The notes: a model not told the origin generated them from the letters alone. Numbered from the stretch's first letter, positions 24,418 to 37,272 are shown. The stretch: DNA of 64,000 nucleotides from Apostichopus japonicus (GCF_037975245.1 NC_092575.1:11054501-11118500), one strand, 5' to 3'. Numbers and translations are program-made.

Positions 24418-24765
24418 AGGAGAATAGCGCGTCATCAGGCCACGTATTTAGTGGACGGTGGCTGCAAGCATGCCGGTCGCAGAGATGTCACCACCTCTGG
24501 CCAAAGGCAAGGATTCACGCACGCCACCTAGTACGCTTCTGGTCGATTTGACCGACCTTCTGCGCATCCTCCCGGGTTCTTTTGCGACAACAAGGGAGAC
24601 ATGGTACGGGATCCTAGGCCACAAAAAGTACCATACCTACAGCCAAAGGTATTATCGCCAGAGGCCTGTCTTGAACCCTAGCCACGATTTACACGACCGA
24701 CGAGGAATGAGTCTTTCGTCACCCTCTTAACAGCATCGGCCACCACATCAGCTAGTAAATTATAT
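24418..24765 (-). mobile_element. tRNA-derived SINE, family B, copy 2
   Basis: In reverse orientation this matches the family B element at 5.84 kb along its whole length: the head with B-box-like GGTTCAAGAC, GGCGATAATACC, GGTATGG, GGCCTAGGATCCC, CCCGGGAGGATGCG, GGTCGA, CTTGCCTTTGGCC, and the terminal GGCGC/ATTCTCC. The + strand ORF at 24458 is antisense to it and is not a gene. Confidence 0.8.
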
Positions 24766-24831
24766 GGTTGAATTAATATATCAAGACTTCAACGTGGACT
24801 GCTGAAAGAGAAAAAGAATTTTTGAACGTGT

Positions 24832-24902
24832 ATAATCATTGATGGAGTCGAACTCAGTTCATCAGGTTACCAGTCCACTGCTCTACCATCTGAGCCATTT
24901 GA
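24832..24902 (-). other. tRNA-Thr-like sequence (pseudo-tRNA or SINE head)
   Basis: On minus, GGCTCAGATGGTAGAGC forms a good D arm, ACTGGTAAC would be an anticodon loop with GGT (Thr), and GAGTTCGACTCC resembles a T arm. T-stem and acceptor pairing are poor, so a working tRNA is unlikely. Confidence 0.4.
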
Positions 24903-24904
24903 CA

Positions 24905-27900
24905 AGTTAACATTTAACGAGCGTCAATTAGTATTATTTGTTGGATACAATCTATTGGTAACAGTAAATGACACTGCCTTCAACGAAATCTCCATTCATC
25001 CTGTTTCACTCTCATTAGAACAACGGATCTGAATATCTGTATTAACAAGAAGCTCACGCTTCAATGTCTTTGTATACGTTGCAGCAAGCAGTAAGAATGT
25101 CGTTTCCTTTCAAGACGTAAATGTACAATAGGCTTATTCCCCGATACTATCGATGAATTCGAAGCAAGCAGTAAAAGAAAAACGGATTCCGTGAAATCTT
25201 CTCAAAATATTCACAAAAGGTTGCTTACGATTATGCTCGAAAGAGATTTATTGCTGTAAGTTGTCTCCCTTAACAACTATATTCGAGGCAGACAATCATG
25301 AACTGGGATTAAGCCTGAAATTTCAACAAACAATACCTATTCACATTTCAAGACCTTTTCGCACGAGGAAGGGACAATACTTATTAAGTCAAACACGTTA
25401 ACTACATGTGACTAATCTTATTTAGGGATCTGAATGGCTGGAAATAGCACAGTAATTCGAAACCCGAAACAGAATTCATAGGGTTTTGAGTTTATGCAAG
25501 TAGATTTGGGAAACACGGGGATCGGGAATTCGTCAACTACAAAACTTTCTTTAGTCCGCAGTGACTTGTTGTGTTTATTGATCCTCTGAAAATACAGTAT
25601 TTGCGTGTACACCCCCCCCCCCCCCATGACTGTGTTCCACACAAATACAGAACTGTGTATTTAGTTTAATACAAAATATTAGAATCATCTTTATTAATAT
25701 CAAATTTTGATCTATTATCAGCCAACGTTGTTTACAATTGTTGCATTTTGAAAGACTGAATGGTAATGAGGAAGGGACGGTGACGGGGACGGGGTTTGAA
25801 TGTTTTTATAGCTTTTTTATGTGCAATACAAGTCAACAATCTGAAATGGTTGACTCTATCAGCAGCTAAAATCTCTATAAAGCATAAATTATAGGAGGCA
25901 ATAGCATCCCTTTCAAGGTCGTAGCTACTCTCCCTTGACCGCCGCCCTCCTTCTCATTTAATTTGCCGATACGTAACTGAATCATGAAAATTGTATATTA
26001 GATCAGATCACTATAACAAAGAAATAAACGAACGGAATAAAAAATAGGTTTACTCCTCCTATTGATTTGAAAAGAGGTATTTGCGTCACCTCTCATAAAG
26101 TGTGGGTTTGAAATAATTGATATAGAACAAAAAATTATTTGTCTTTCATCCGGAACTCTGCTATACTTTATTATTTGTCTTTCATCCAGAACTCTGTTTT
26201 ACTCTGTTTAACAAAGATGTTGTGTCATTAAAATAGGCGTGACATGACAAAAATCAGGTTTAAGCATGCAAGATATAAACGTAGCTAGGTAAATTGGGTA
26301 ACCGTACGTAACCATGGTATCGTCCTGTAATAGGAACTGGTATTACCATTGGGTAACTCGCAAATTCGTCACGCTCACTTGATACAGTTTGGCGCAAATA
26401 TATCTTGTCATAAAGAAAATAACGTTACAACAAGAGAGTAAGTAAAGACGGTAGCAAAGCGAGGACTGATGCAGATGCACGAAATAGGGCAACGCAGCGA
26501 AACACCCCCCTCCCCCCCAAAGCGAACCCCTTAGGGATTTTCACCCCCACCATGTTTTTCTTAGGTGTTTTCACCCCATCATTTTTTTCGGTTAGCTAGG
26601 ACCCTCAGCTATCACAATCTGCATGTTTGCCATAAAATTAATGGTTGGTGTGGCCACCAGCGCTGTTGCCACGGCAAACAAATTCATTAAAACTTGGAAT
26701 TTGAGAATATGTCCTATCTTTGTAATTAAATATCCTAAAAGCACAACGTTAGTGTCTTAGTATATATATTTGAAGCTGTCTTGGTGAAACCAATCACAAC
26801 CAGGAAAGTCAAAGTCATCCCTAATTAGGGCTGTTGCCATGGTAAAAACATGATGATAAATTCAAATTATAGAACAAAATGTAAAATTACTAATGGCTAA
26901 CTGTATATTTGAGCAAAGACATGACATTTTCTTTTGACTTTTCATGTTCACTTTAATTTCCGTTTTAAACTGTCATTCGCGAACTGTATTCCTTAATTCT
27001 GTTTGTACATTTGAACAGTTTTGTAAACTTTCGCAATATCAAATGATGAATTTTCACGAACACTTTCATGGACCCCAATTTCGTGCTTGAAATCATTTCG
27101 TAATCACGATCACTGTTTTTTGGGAAACTAATGTTGCCTACGATATAATGTACGTTGCACCTTTTGGTTGTTAATGCTACTAATGTTTCTAAAAATATCT
27201 CTGCTTTAAAAGGCCATGTTTCTGCACATCTGACATGCTCATACGGTTAAAGTTGATGTGGCTTCGTAACATCAGTTCAGTCGTCTGTTAATGCAAGTCC
27301 ATCATTGTTTTCGGCATACTAATTACTCAACCAAATAATATTCTCATAAAAAAGAGACCCCCCCTCCATAGATGATATCCGACACCATTTGCCATTGAAA
27401 ACTTGTTCTTTGTTATTCTCATACTGAATTTTGCTCGTTGAATTTTGGGTTACTTCTGATGAGCTAAGTAGTCCAGCCGTTTTGATTGACGAGACTTAAA
27501 CAAAGTACAGCGGTATGTAATACAGTGCTCGCTGAGAGCAGTACGGAAGCCAATATATTCTGACGTTTGTACAATCAATGAGTTATAGGTATGAGTATTA
27601 GGTAAAAATATGTTATATACGTTAAGCGGTTCGACATGCATCCACCACATTTTTGATGGTCGTTTTCTTTTGTAGTTTTATTTGGCATGAATTATGCTTT
27701 CTGTTCCAAGTTTTCCGAGGGCGAAGACCAATTTACCCATAATTCCCAATTGCTCAGCAATTTCCTGTATCGCTTTGATTTGCCCTGTGTCAAGAAAAAG
27801 GGACACTTGATTAAAATTAGATAACTTGTATAATCCCCCCCCCCCTGCTTCTCTGACTCTATCGTATACTATATATCCCTATATAGATCCCTTTGGTTAT

Positions 27901-28820
27901 TGCATTTATTACTTTAAACATAGTATTGAATGCATTGAATGTGTAGACTATGTAGAAGCTCAAAGTAGACATCTTTCACTACTGATATTTAAGGCGATGC
28001 GCGCCTGACACTCTTTCATGTCGTGGTCCAGATTTCCTAATTATTGACTGCTAAGTGTATAGAGGAGGTAAAAGCTTTACTGAGACATAATTGGGTTGGT
28101 GGTTGATCGACGTATAAATCATTCTCAACGGGGTAACACATGCAAGCTATCGATCACGGTGTTGTAATTTCATTTCCGATATATGAAGCAAAATCTTCAT
28201 CTCTGATACAAACGAACACAGTGACCAACCATGCATGGAATCACATAGCATCATCTCCCCACTGGTGGTGATGTGTGTGTGTTGGGAGGGGGGGGTTCTC
28301 TGCTCTGCCGGCTGAATGTCGACATTAAATGAATGGTGTTGGAGGTGTAGGTATATCTGAAGTGGGGGGGGGGGGGGTTGTGAGAAAGAGGGAAAAGCAA
28401 ATCCCTGTCGGGGTCATAAAATGCAGTGCGGCGTGCTGTAAAGACGAAGAGGACTTTGGTGTCCTAGTGGTGATGTTATAGTTGTTGGACACTTCCAGCT
28501 CAATGGATGGCTGGTTACATTATTGCTTAACGGTATTGCGGTTTTCAACAATTTTAAAAGACCCATCGAAGATTAGTCAAGATGAGATAGTTATCTTTCG
28601 AAGTAAGACATAGCCATACCTTTAAAAACCAATTTCATCATGTGAAGGTCAACAATGAGAATAATGAAGGAAAATTGATTCGATCCTCAACTCCATTCGC
28701 TCGCCCCATAACTTCCCAAAACACCAGTTAGGCCCGAACCAATTCGGACCCCTGGGCGATTACCTCAAATGTCATCCTTTATGATTTTATCTGTCCCTTG
28801 GTTGTATTTCCCTGACCCGC

Positions 28821-28862
<42 letters not shown>

Positions 28863-29440
28863 GCACACACACACAAGACGTAAAATGAGCTCACGCAGTG
28901 CTTGTTTCGGCATATTTTCAGTCACCACGATCGTTTTTTAATGCCTTGATGTGGAAGCGCATAAATCAAAGTAGAGATGGAGTGTGCAAATAAGGAGGAT
29001 TGGATGTGACACAAAGCAGTTAAGAAATTCTGTGTTTAATCTGGATGTTTCTCCGTGCGAGCAGACGGTTCAGTATGCTTAACTAATTGCTCCTCTTCTA
29101 GCTCAAAGTCTAAACTGCGTCAGGATATAGAAATGTGCATGCACCCTGACAGGCCAAGCCCTCAGATATCCACGTGGGGGTATGATTTGTCAGTTGACAA
29201 CTTCTAGCTATTCTTTAGCGGACCCTAAACGTGACAGACTTAGTGTGTACGATAATGGAACGAGTACTTCTGGTACGACACCCACAACAGCTATAAAATA
29301 GAAAGCTCCTGATTAAAACCCTAAGAGCGCTGCCAACCGTGAATGAAATATACACCGGCGCGTTCTGACTTTACAGGGATGATAAAGGCCAGTCTCTTAA
29401 CATTAGCAATTCCGTTAGATTTGTACAGTTTTTCTGATCA
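24905..29440. other. long gene-free stretch
   Basis: I find no exon with recognisable motif or spliced context. Small features: a 2-copy ~36-bp duplication near 26135-26205 (TATTTGTCTTTCATCC), C-runs near 25613 and 27835, G-runs near 28289 and 28364, and a (CA)n microsatellite at about 28825-28875. Confidence 0.5.
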
Positions 29441-29458
29441 AAGAATAGTTACAATACT

Positions 29459-29658
29459 ACGGTGGATTAATAGGGACATAGGAAAGGAAACAAGTCTGCT
29501 CAAATCTGAAAATTTGGACTTTTTGTCTCTACATTTGGACTTTTGTTTTTGGATCCAAATTTGGAGGGAAAAAAGAGGCAACATTTTGAGATAAAAAGTC
29601 AACATTGTGAGATTTGGGGACATTGCATTTCTTTCCTATGTCCCTATTAAGCCACCGT
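29459..29658. mobile_element. 200-bp MITE with 8-bp target duplication (hAT-like)
   Basis: The ends are ACGGTGGATTAATAGGGAC at 29459 and its reverse-complement counterpart ending CCACCGT at 29658. The inverted arms stay similar for about 30 bp and weakly for up to 100 bp. Flanks ACAATACT and ACAATGCT match at 7 of 8 bases, which suits an 8-bp duplication as in hAT or P families. There is no coding capacity. Confidence 0.6.
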
Positions 29659-30737
29659 ACAATGCTGACATATTGTGCACACAAAATTAAACTGCCGCAT
29701 GCAATCAACACAGTAGTCTACTGCTGTACACATGTAAGTAAAGGTTTAGTAGCTACAGCGTGATAGTCTGACGTCTATCTTGTCAGTGCGCGCATGCAAA
29801 CAGTGATACAAGAGCGCTCACAAGAATATCAGCACAAAATCAGAAGCGCGCGCTCCGAAATATTTGTCTGCATTGCATGCTGTACGTACAGAATACATCC
29901 GTGAGCGCGTGTGCGTTGATACGAGTGTTTACTATACCGTCATACACAGTGGATTGTCAATGGAAAATATTTGTTGTCATTTTGCAGGCGTTCATATCAA
30001 CACGTACTGTACTGGGCAGTTGTCTCTTCATTGCAAGCAGTGTAGTCTAGACGTTGGATATATCTTGACGTCGTTCTTCGCCTTAATTCAGTTGTTTGAA
30101 CGACTTCAATGACGGCCCGGGGATGCAGAGAAGAAAAGTAGGACATTTGAAGACATATTAAACATAACGTGATTACGATTAGTGATATTTTACATTATCT
30201 GAAGTTGTCTGTATGCATGTATGTCTGTCTGTGAAGTTAGTCTATGCATAGTCTGCAACGTATACCTAGTCTAGCCCTATCAGTATATGCCTTACTTTCG
30301 ACTTCATGTTTTATGCATAACGAGAACAGTGTTACGTCATGGATTGTACCTATTAGCAACTGAGGCATTTTGACGGCACTTAAAGAGGCCATGACACGAA
30401 AAATCCAACTAATCGAGAGTAACTTCCTCTGAATCTATGAGAAAATCTATGTCAAAACTATCCTCATCACCTTGAAAACCTCAAGGACTAATTATTAATT
30501 AACGTTTTAATATTCGCATCCGAAAATAGATATCTGAAAATGCGATTTCACAACAAGACAATGATGACGTCATGTTAGGAACACAAGTGCCAAGCCCAGG
30601 CATGTACCGGATGCGCGACGATCATACCGTTCCATATACACGCACATTTACACTGAGAAAACATCAACCACTGTATTACGCTATATCGTTAGAAATTTCA
30701 AGTTTGTTTTACAACTGTTGTAAACTATCCGAGAGAA

Positions 30738-31070
30738 ATGCCGGTCCGTTGTGTTGTTGGGGGCTGCATAAATATCATAACCCATGCAATTAGCCTTCAT
30801 CCATGGCTGAAGGACGAAAAAAGCACGGCGATTATGACCAAGTTAGTGCAAAACACCAGCGTCGATTTCACTGGGCCTAGCCAGTATACAGCTCCGTATG
30901 TAGCGAACACTTAACGAAAGCATACTACGATCCCTCCTTTTTTATGAAATAAAGCAAATGGGCTTTAACGGGTCGACATAAACGAGTCGTTTTTCTGTCA
31001 AGTATTCCACATTAAAAACTCCGAAGACCAGATTGGAGAACAGGAAACCTCCAATGTGGCAAGTGGCGAG
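30738..31070 (+). pseudogene. THAP-domain protein, frameshifted
   Basis: From ATG 30738 the frame reads MPVRCVVGGC (Cys5, Cys10, C-x4-C), then SLHPWLKDE and KLVQNTSVDFTGPSQYT. After about 30897 the frame must shift by one base to give CSEH (C-x2-H, completing the C2CH zinc site) and YYDPSFFMK. Beyond the stop at 30950-30952, fragments such as KQMGFNGS and LKTPKTRLENRKPP in other frames look like the tail that follows THAP domains. All four zinc ligands are present in the DNA but not in one frame. Probably a dead copy of a transposon-encoded DNA-binding protein. Confidence 0.7.
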
Positions 31071-31217
31071 CCTTGTACATGTATGAATACATAGCCAACA
31101 CACTGTACATATGGCTTGTAAGTCACCGTAACACAACGCACAATACGGTTTAGGGTATTCCGCGAATTCCAACAACACATGCACAAAATGGACTGGATTT
31201 TGTTTTCAAATGCTTCG

Positions 31218-31505
31218 TTAATAAATTCTTACCACGTTGTATGTTCCTTGCAATAGTTCAGAACGGGTTTCTTCTTCGATATGTTGTGGAGCATCAATTT
31301 CGGCTTGTTTAACAGGCTCGAACTGATACGGTTCTAACACCTCAGGTCCACCATCAACGTCCGGTTCAATATTGGCCTGATCATCGCCTTCACTCTCTGC
31401 TTCGAATATAAGAAAGGGCACTCTAATTATAGCCCAATTTCACTGCCTGGTGAAGAACCACTATCACTTTGAACTTCGGTTGCTGCATTTGGTTCTAAAT
31501 CTGAC
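31218..31505 (-). pseudogene. P2X7-ballast-like protein, N-terminal exon
   Basis: On minus an acidic frame starts at ATG 31505 (MSDLEPNAATEVQSD), meets one stop, then continues from 31421 with EAESEGDDQANIEPD and EVLEPYQFEPV. This last segment corresponds to the EPYxFEP signature that opens ballast-like proteins and to YLFEPEYS in the 9 kb copy. A good splice donor (GTG|GTAAGA) follows at about 31233, suggesting further exons. The Cys-rich core downstream is not readable: CMCC appears at about 31175, but the frames are scrambled. It faces the THAP gene. Confidence 0.5.
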
Positions 31506-31842
31506 ATTCCACGGGAAATTTCGATCTGATTTCGCGCCGATTTGTTATCGACTGTTTTGTGTATTTATGTACACTTGTCGTACTGTAAGTATGAAATGTG
31601 TTCGGAGGAATCAGCGAGTGCCAACTCGTGTTCATAACATGACGTCACATGACGTCATGAGATTAGGAAAATTTTCAGCCGAATGAACTTTTCAAGCCCG
31701 AAGAGGGTAAATTTAATCTAAATTTTCGAAGGGAAAAATCAAATTTTAACTGGCAGAATGGTTGATATATGTTCTAGAGAGCATGCTTAGATGGATCCCA
31801 AAAAGACAGGACGTTGAAATTTTCGTGTCATGGCCACTTTAA

Positions 31843-33200
31843 TGCTTTCTGGGATCAGTGTAGAAAAGTTTGTAGGAGAATTAACATAATGTGTGCTGTC
31901 GGGATTGCGCCAGTAATACGTCGGTTACTACTTGTAGGTGCCAGACGTGGCCATCTTCTACATGTCATATATCCATTAGCGGCAGGGCTATTATTCAACG
32001 AAAACGTCGAGAAAATATAATGTGGAGAGGAGATGAAGAAATGTATGCACTGTATGCCTAAAAAGTCAATATAGGCCATCCGTTCTTTTATCTTTTTTTT
32101 TTTTTTTTTTGACTTTGCTACCTTTTACTTTAAATACTCCGGACGTACCTTCTGTAATTCCACGATGTTACCATAGCAACGGAGCGTTATATTCGAAACG
32201 GAGCTATTTTTAGACGAATATATAAGTCCCATGGAATTGTCGTGAATTTCATATTTGTTTTGGTCATAATACGTAAAATACAGAGCAAAAGCTTGATAAG
32301 GTAAAAATTAGATAGATTTATTCGACAATGAGTAAAGTTTACCAGTAGAAAGTCCTAGTATGTCATAATTGAATCCCCCACGCTACTAGGTTTAATTATC
32401 GGTTATGTCTGCTGTATCCGCATTATCTACTTTGTGTACTGTCATGATTACCGCACACTTCGATTGTTTTTAATGCACGGAGAGCTCGTGGCATTGTTTA
32501 TGACGTTACCGTACCTTTTTGTATCACACTGTCTTTCAAACGCCTGCCTCAGTAAATCAGCATTTAAGAAATGTGAAGTTGTTCTAACAGGAGCAAAGCT
32601 GTTTCCACACTTAACGGTTTATAATATAATGGCTTAATAATGACACAACATTCCCAAAGAACAAATATTATCAAGCTTGTCAGAAAAGATGTCGCGGTGG
32701 CCTTACACTGTACAAAAGAAGCATTTCTTTTCATTGCAGGTACAGATTTCGTCCTTATGTATACTTTGATTATAATTTCCAGTAAAAGGCGACGTGCGAG
32801 ACAGGAATCAAATTTACTACTCAGGTCTTAAATTCCGATCGTTTCTCTCGACAAGTTGTGTAAATAATGCAATGACCTACTGTGTTTACGCGAAACAAAA
32901 TACCAAATAGAACCCCCTCCCCCACGAAAAAAAACAGACAAAAAAACAGACAAATAAAGCGAAACAAACTTAAAACACCATGCATAGACATGCAGATATT
33001 AACAACAACCCAAAAAATAAATCATAATCATTAACAAATAAAATAAAATAGTGCTTCGGCGGGGAGTCGAACCTAGGCAGACATGAGCATATATTTAATC
33101 TTAAATAAAATGTAATAACTTAGCGAGGAAAATACGAATGAAAAAGGCAATAATTATTTTGAATTATTATATCATAAAATTGAAGACAGAAAGCTAAAAT
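31843..33200. other. gene-free stretch
   Basis: No exon is recognised. A poly-T tract lies at about 32092-32111, and a lone minus-strand B-box-like GGTTCGACTCCCC at about 33064-33076 has no A box. Confidence 0.45.
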
Positions 33201-33210
33201 TAACAAGAGA

Positions 33211-33545
33211 TTACGCCTCATCGAGGCCATGGTTTCACTGAACGTTGAACATCAACCCAGTCGAATCGACGTGAGCCCTCCATCGCAAGTCAGCTAGCCC
33301 ACTGCTGGCCCGAAGGCCGGACTCTCAACGAATCTCCCGGATGCTTTTGCGGACTAAGTGAGGATATGGATTGGGATCCTAGGCCCGTATAAAAATTCCA
33401 CCTTGGCGATGCCATTGTAAACAAAGCAGTGCCTGTCATCGGATCGGCGCGATTCACACAGCCTGACAACAAACACCGACGCGCAGTGCTGTCTTCCTAC
33501 CGTTCAGGCCACCACGCCAGCCTGGTGATTCTTGGGTCGAAATAA
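33211..33545 (-). mobile_element. tRNA-derived SINE, family B, copy 3 (diverged)
   Basis: On minus, the head GCGTGGTGGCCTGA, the internal GGCCTAGGATCCC, the GCAAAAGCATCCGGGAG block and the end ATGAGGCGTAATCTC follow the order of family B copies at 5.8 and 24.4 kb, though with more divergence. The minus ORFs in it are incidental. Confidence 0.6.
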
Positions 33546-33549
33546 TACT

Positions 33550-34775
33550 TAGAGCTCCAGATTGTTTCAAAACAATGTGATATGAATGCATAAAGATACC
33601 ATGCCCCAAAAGGAGTACATTCGCACAAAAGTAAACCGTGAAAAAAAAGAAGAAAAAAAAAACACACACACACGCACACGCACACGCATACATATTGCTA
33701 TAGTTGCATTTCACATTGGAACTCATGGTAGGAAGAAGCTTATTTCAGCCTGGCCTTGAGATGATGTCACTCTATGGTAGAAATCTGTTTGCCCATTTAT
33801 TCTGAGTCTTAGAAATTAGATCCTATAAAAAGTAAAGAAATAATGTTTGGTTACAAATGTGCTGAATGTTTTTATGCAATCAATCTAACACTCAAAAATC
33901 AAAAAATCAGTCCCATGGTGGAGAGATCTACAATATCTCTCATCCTAGAGCTGGCTGGTTGATTGCAAGTATTTTTTTAGCTGCAAAGATACTCAGTAAG
34001 GTACGAAGGCTGCAGTATGCATTGAATTGAAAAATACAGTATAAATTTGTAAGATGCAACATATTGAATTAGTAGGCCATGCATTATTATTATTATTATT
34101 ACAAGTAGCCAGATGGCTGTAACCAGAGATGTCTCTTACTGAGAAGGGACATGTATGTATATATTCAAAGTTTACATGATTTGGTCAGAATTATACATGA
34201 CACTGCAGCTCTAAAAAAAAATAGATGTGACTGGTAGGGTTAAATTGTGCAATGGTAAAGGTTGCTAAGATTTTACAGTGGTCTGATAGGCTTATGTCCT
34301 GCTACCCAGTCTCTGCAATCATTCTGACCTCTATAGTACTGTTGCATGCTTCAGCTTGACTGTAGAAGAGCCTTCTTGCGGGGTTCCTGTTTGTCTGCAC
34401 ATCTCATTTAATCGGTCGCTACCATGATTAATATTGCTGCAAGGTTTCTCCAGAGATTCACTTTCACTGCATGTTTCTGTGGGGATCCTATAGTTATGTA
34501 TCAATTGAAGAGCACAGACAAATGCTTCAACCTGATCACAGAATGACTACTTGGTATACACAAAACTTCATCCACTCTTAACTCCAGTCCCCTTACATCA
34601 AGACAGTGACCATATGATCATGAGGATGTTACGTCCATTATGTATCACAAGTACATTGCAAAGGTAACAGCTACTACACATGATCAGGTAAAAGGTTAGT
34701 GGGAGACTTTCTGTTTTCTGTTTACACGTGAGAGAGAATAGTATACCATATTAACAAAAATCACAAATTACATTG
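33550..34775. other. gene-free stretch
   Basis: This contains an AC/GC microsatellite near 33660-33690 and an ATT run near 34084-34102. No exon is seen. Confidence 0.45.
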
Positions 34776-35126
34776 TTTTGGTGATAAATATAACTGTAGA
34801 AATCAATCATGAAAAATAATTCAATTGTTTGTTCTACTATTTGATAGAGACATTGTAAAATAAAGATGAAGGTCCTACCAGGCCTGTCTAAACAGTATAC
34901 CCGGTGCTGCAGGACTTTACCGAGAGAACTAATCACTTCCATAACTGCATGCTCTGCATCGAAAAACCACACATATCGTATTATGCAGCATCTTCCTTTA
35001 CTCTCGGCTAGTGGCATATATGTTTAATCATATTCGAAATATATTACAATATCGACTTTCTTATTTATGATTGCATTTTTGAACGCACAGTAGCAAATTA
35101 ATATTCATTTATTGGCTTACACACAG

Positions 35127-37272
35127 GACGACGATTTTGTTGACTATCAACAACGAAAAAGTCAGCCAGGCCGTTGTATCAGCCGCTTTAAAGGACGCAA
35201 TGGGAAATTGGCCGAATGTTTCATTGGAACATTTCCGTGTTGCAGAAAGCACGCTTACCCCTAGATTGGTGGACGAGAAACGTAAGGAACAACAAATCCA
35301 AAATAATAATTCTTGATATTGCTTTGATAATTCTATATTTAATTGAAATAAACGATACACAATGGGCCATCAGAACAGTAGTATTATCAATTAATTCGAA
35401 CCAAAGGTTGAATTAGCTAACCACAGTGTGTAGTACTTTCCACGTTGCATACGATATCGGCATATTCATACAACAGGAAATTCCCTTGTATTTACAGTAG
35501 ATACACCATTCCAGAAAAACTTTGGAAGGGATATTTTGTCGAAAATATGGCTACTATAAAGGAAATTTTTGGTTGAGATTATGTTCACCTTCAAAAATCA
35601 TAATATGGTGAAGCTGTCAGTCGATGACATCGAAATACTCCTAAGCAGTGTTATTATCGTTGAGTCACTAGAACTGATGCCTCAAGTTTTTAGTTTTTCA
35701 GGTCATGGGTCGACTCTAGTCAAATCGTTCAAGTTTAATGTTCTAGTCGATTCAGTAATTGCTCGAATCCTATTTGTCAGTAATCAATCTCGAAGGGTCA
35801 CCATCCATCCCTTCCACGATAGGTTTCTTTCACTACGTAACTGTACAACCTTTCCAGGCTCCTCGGTACCAGGAGATAATGTTCAGAAATACGTCCGGTT
35901 GCCATGCTTACCTTCAACGTTTATGGCGATATATATATATATATTATCGATTTAAATCGACATATATATACCAATTTCATTCGACTTACACCAGTCTCTA
36001 GCAGCTTAAATTGACTTCTACCGATTTCAATTGATATATCATTGACTTAAACTGGTAGATGTCTATTTAAATTGACTTATACCAGTTTAATTCGACATAT
36101 CATCGATTTTCATCGACGTATACCAATGTAAATCGATAATTAAAATAAATTGGTGTATGTCAATTTAAATCGACATCTATCAGTTTAAATCGATGATATG
36201 TCAAATTACATCGGTATATGTTACGTTAAACTGACATATATCAATTTACCATAAACCTTTTTATATAAAATAGAAACTGTTATAAGTCGAAGGAAATTGG
36301 TATATGTCGATTTGAGACTGATGGCCCGCCATACACCGTTGACTTCCAAAACGAATCTGATTCGTCAACTCTGTAATTCGATTCTGACTAAAAGTCACTG
36401 CTCCTAAGTAATTAAGGGTGTAAGTAAAATCATACACTGTTAGTTTTTAAGTACCATAACCTTGATATGATTTTTTTGGGCGTCTCCCTTATAGATACCG
36501 GTTGCAGATATTTTGATACGTTTTTCTTGGATATCCGGTCACAGAGCGATGAACTGCAACTTCAGGAGGGCATCGACCTGACAAATCTCCAAAAGGTATT
36601 TCATGAGCATAAAACTGATATTAAACCTACTGGAAATCCACTCTCTCTTTTTTAGATTAAATTTGGAGAACATCAATATTTGCTTCAAGTGTGCTGAGCC
36701 TCAAATGAACATGTGTGGAACATGACATGCAGAAATTGAGTGAACAATATAGTATAGACTTAGACGTTCAGGGTTAAATATATAGAGTTCTTTAAGCTTC
36801 GAAACAACAAGAAAATTTAAAAACAATAATCAATATGAGAATGGAAAAGTCTAATCAATGAAACCATTGTTTTAAAATATGTTTTCAAGTAGCTAAACCC
36901 ATACCCCACATCTAAGTTTACTTAACTAAAGAAACGAAAAATACAAAGGAAAAGAGGGAGACAAATTAAGAACTATTTTGTAACAGTTATGACTTTATGC
37001 TTAGGTGGATGTTTTAACATTTCTTTCTTAATGGCTTGCAGCTAATAGACGATGGAATTTCTTCCCGCCACGAAACATTTGAGAGCGATATGAGAAGCAA
37101 ACTCCTTAACCGTTCAACAGTGTTCTTAGTCAATTCGAAAGCATTTTGGAATCTCAGACAGTACATTCTACGGATTGGTCAAATATCTGCAGTGCAAGTC
37201 AAGCTGCCGGAAAAGCTGAGAACACCGCAAATGGTGGATATTATGATGGCGCATGTATTGTGGGAGTTATAG
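35127..37272 (+). pseudogene. GH3-domain gene 3' part (exons 5-7), duplicate copy
   Basis: Three exons with intact GT-AG junctions (35127-35281, 36495-36595, 37042-37272) have the same lengths and phases as exons 5-6 of the minus-strand GH3 gene, and exon 7 is 9 bp longer. The joined frame is open: LLTINNEKVSQAVV and NWPNVSLEHF, then FFLDIRSQSDELQLQ, then LIDDGISSRH and VQVKLPEKLRTPQM, ending VLWEL and a stop. This is the C-terminal subdomain of GH3 proteins. Exons 1-4, with the ATP-binding motifs, are not found upstream, so alone it cannot make the enzyme. It is the left-arm twin of the exons at 47.5-49.1 kb. The open frame suggests a young copy. Confidence 0.8.
35930..36320. repeat. array of ~20-nt palindromic words in an intron of the duplicate GH3 copy
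   Basis: Variants of ATATGTCGATTTAAATCGAC recur on both strands about fifteen times (for example near 35952, 36060, 36125, 36160, 36200, 36295) with spacers of similar length. Each unit is close to self-complementary. The matching intron of the right arm is about 780 bp shorter and lacks the array. Confidence 0.75.

Larger units (their letters stand above)
30380..31842. mobile_element. TTAA-bounded DNA transposon copy, THAP and ballast ORFs (second)
   Basis: The left end is TTAAAGAGGCCATGACACG at 30380. The right end, complemented, is TTAAAGTGGCCATGACACG from 31842, a single mismatch in 19, with similarity running on to about 28 bp. TTAA at both edges fits a TTAA duplication. Length is 1,463 bp. 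The termini differ from those of the 8.5 kb element apart from the TTAAAG start, so it is another family of the same type. It carries a THAP domain on + and a ballast-like N-terminus on -, in the same convergent order. No transposase core is seen. Confidence 0.75.

Noticed and set aside
24832-24902. A working tRNA-Thr gene
   Set aside because: D arm and anticodon loop are good, but T-stem and acceptor pairing fail.
27450-27650. Minus ORF with IGFRTA, similar to a word in the ORF at 44192
   Set aside because: The shared stretch is very short and on different strands relative to context. No further similarity was found.
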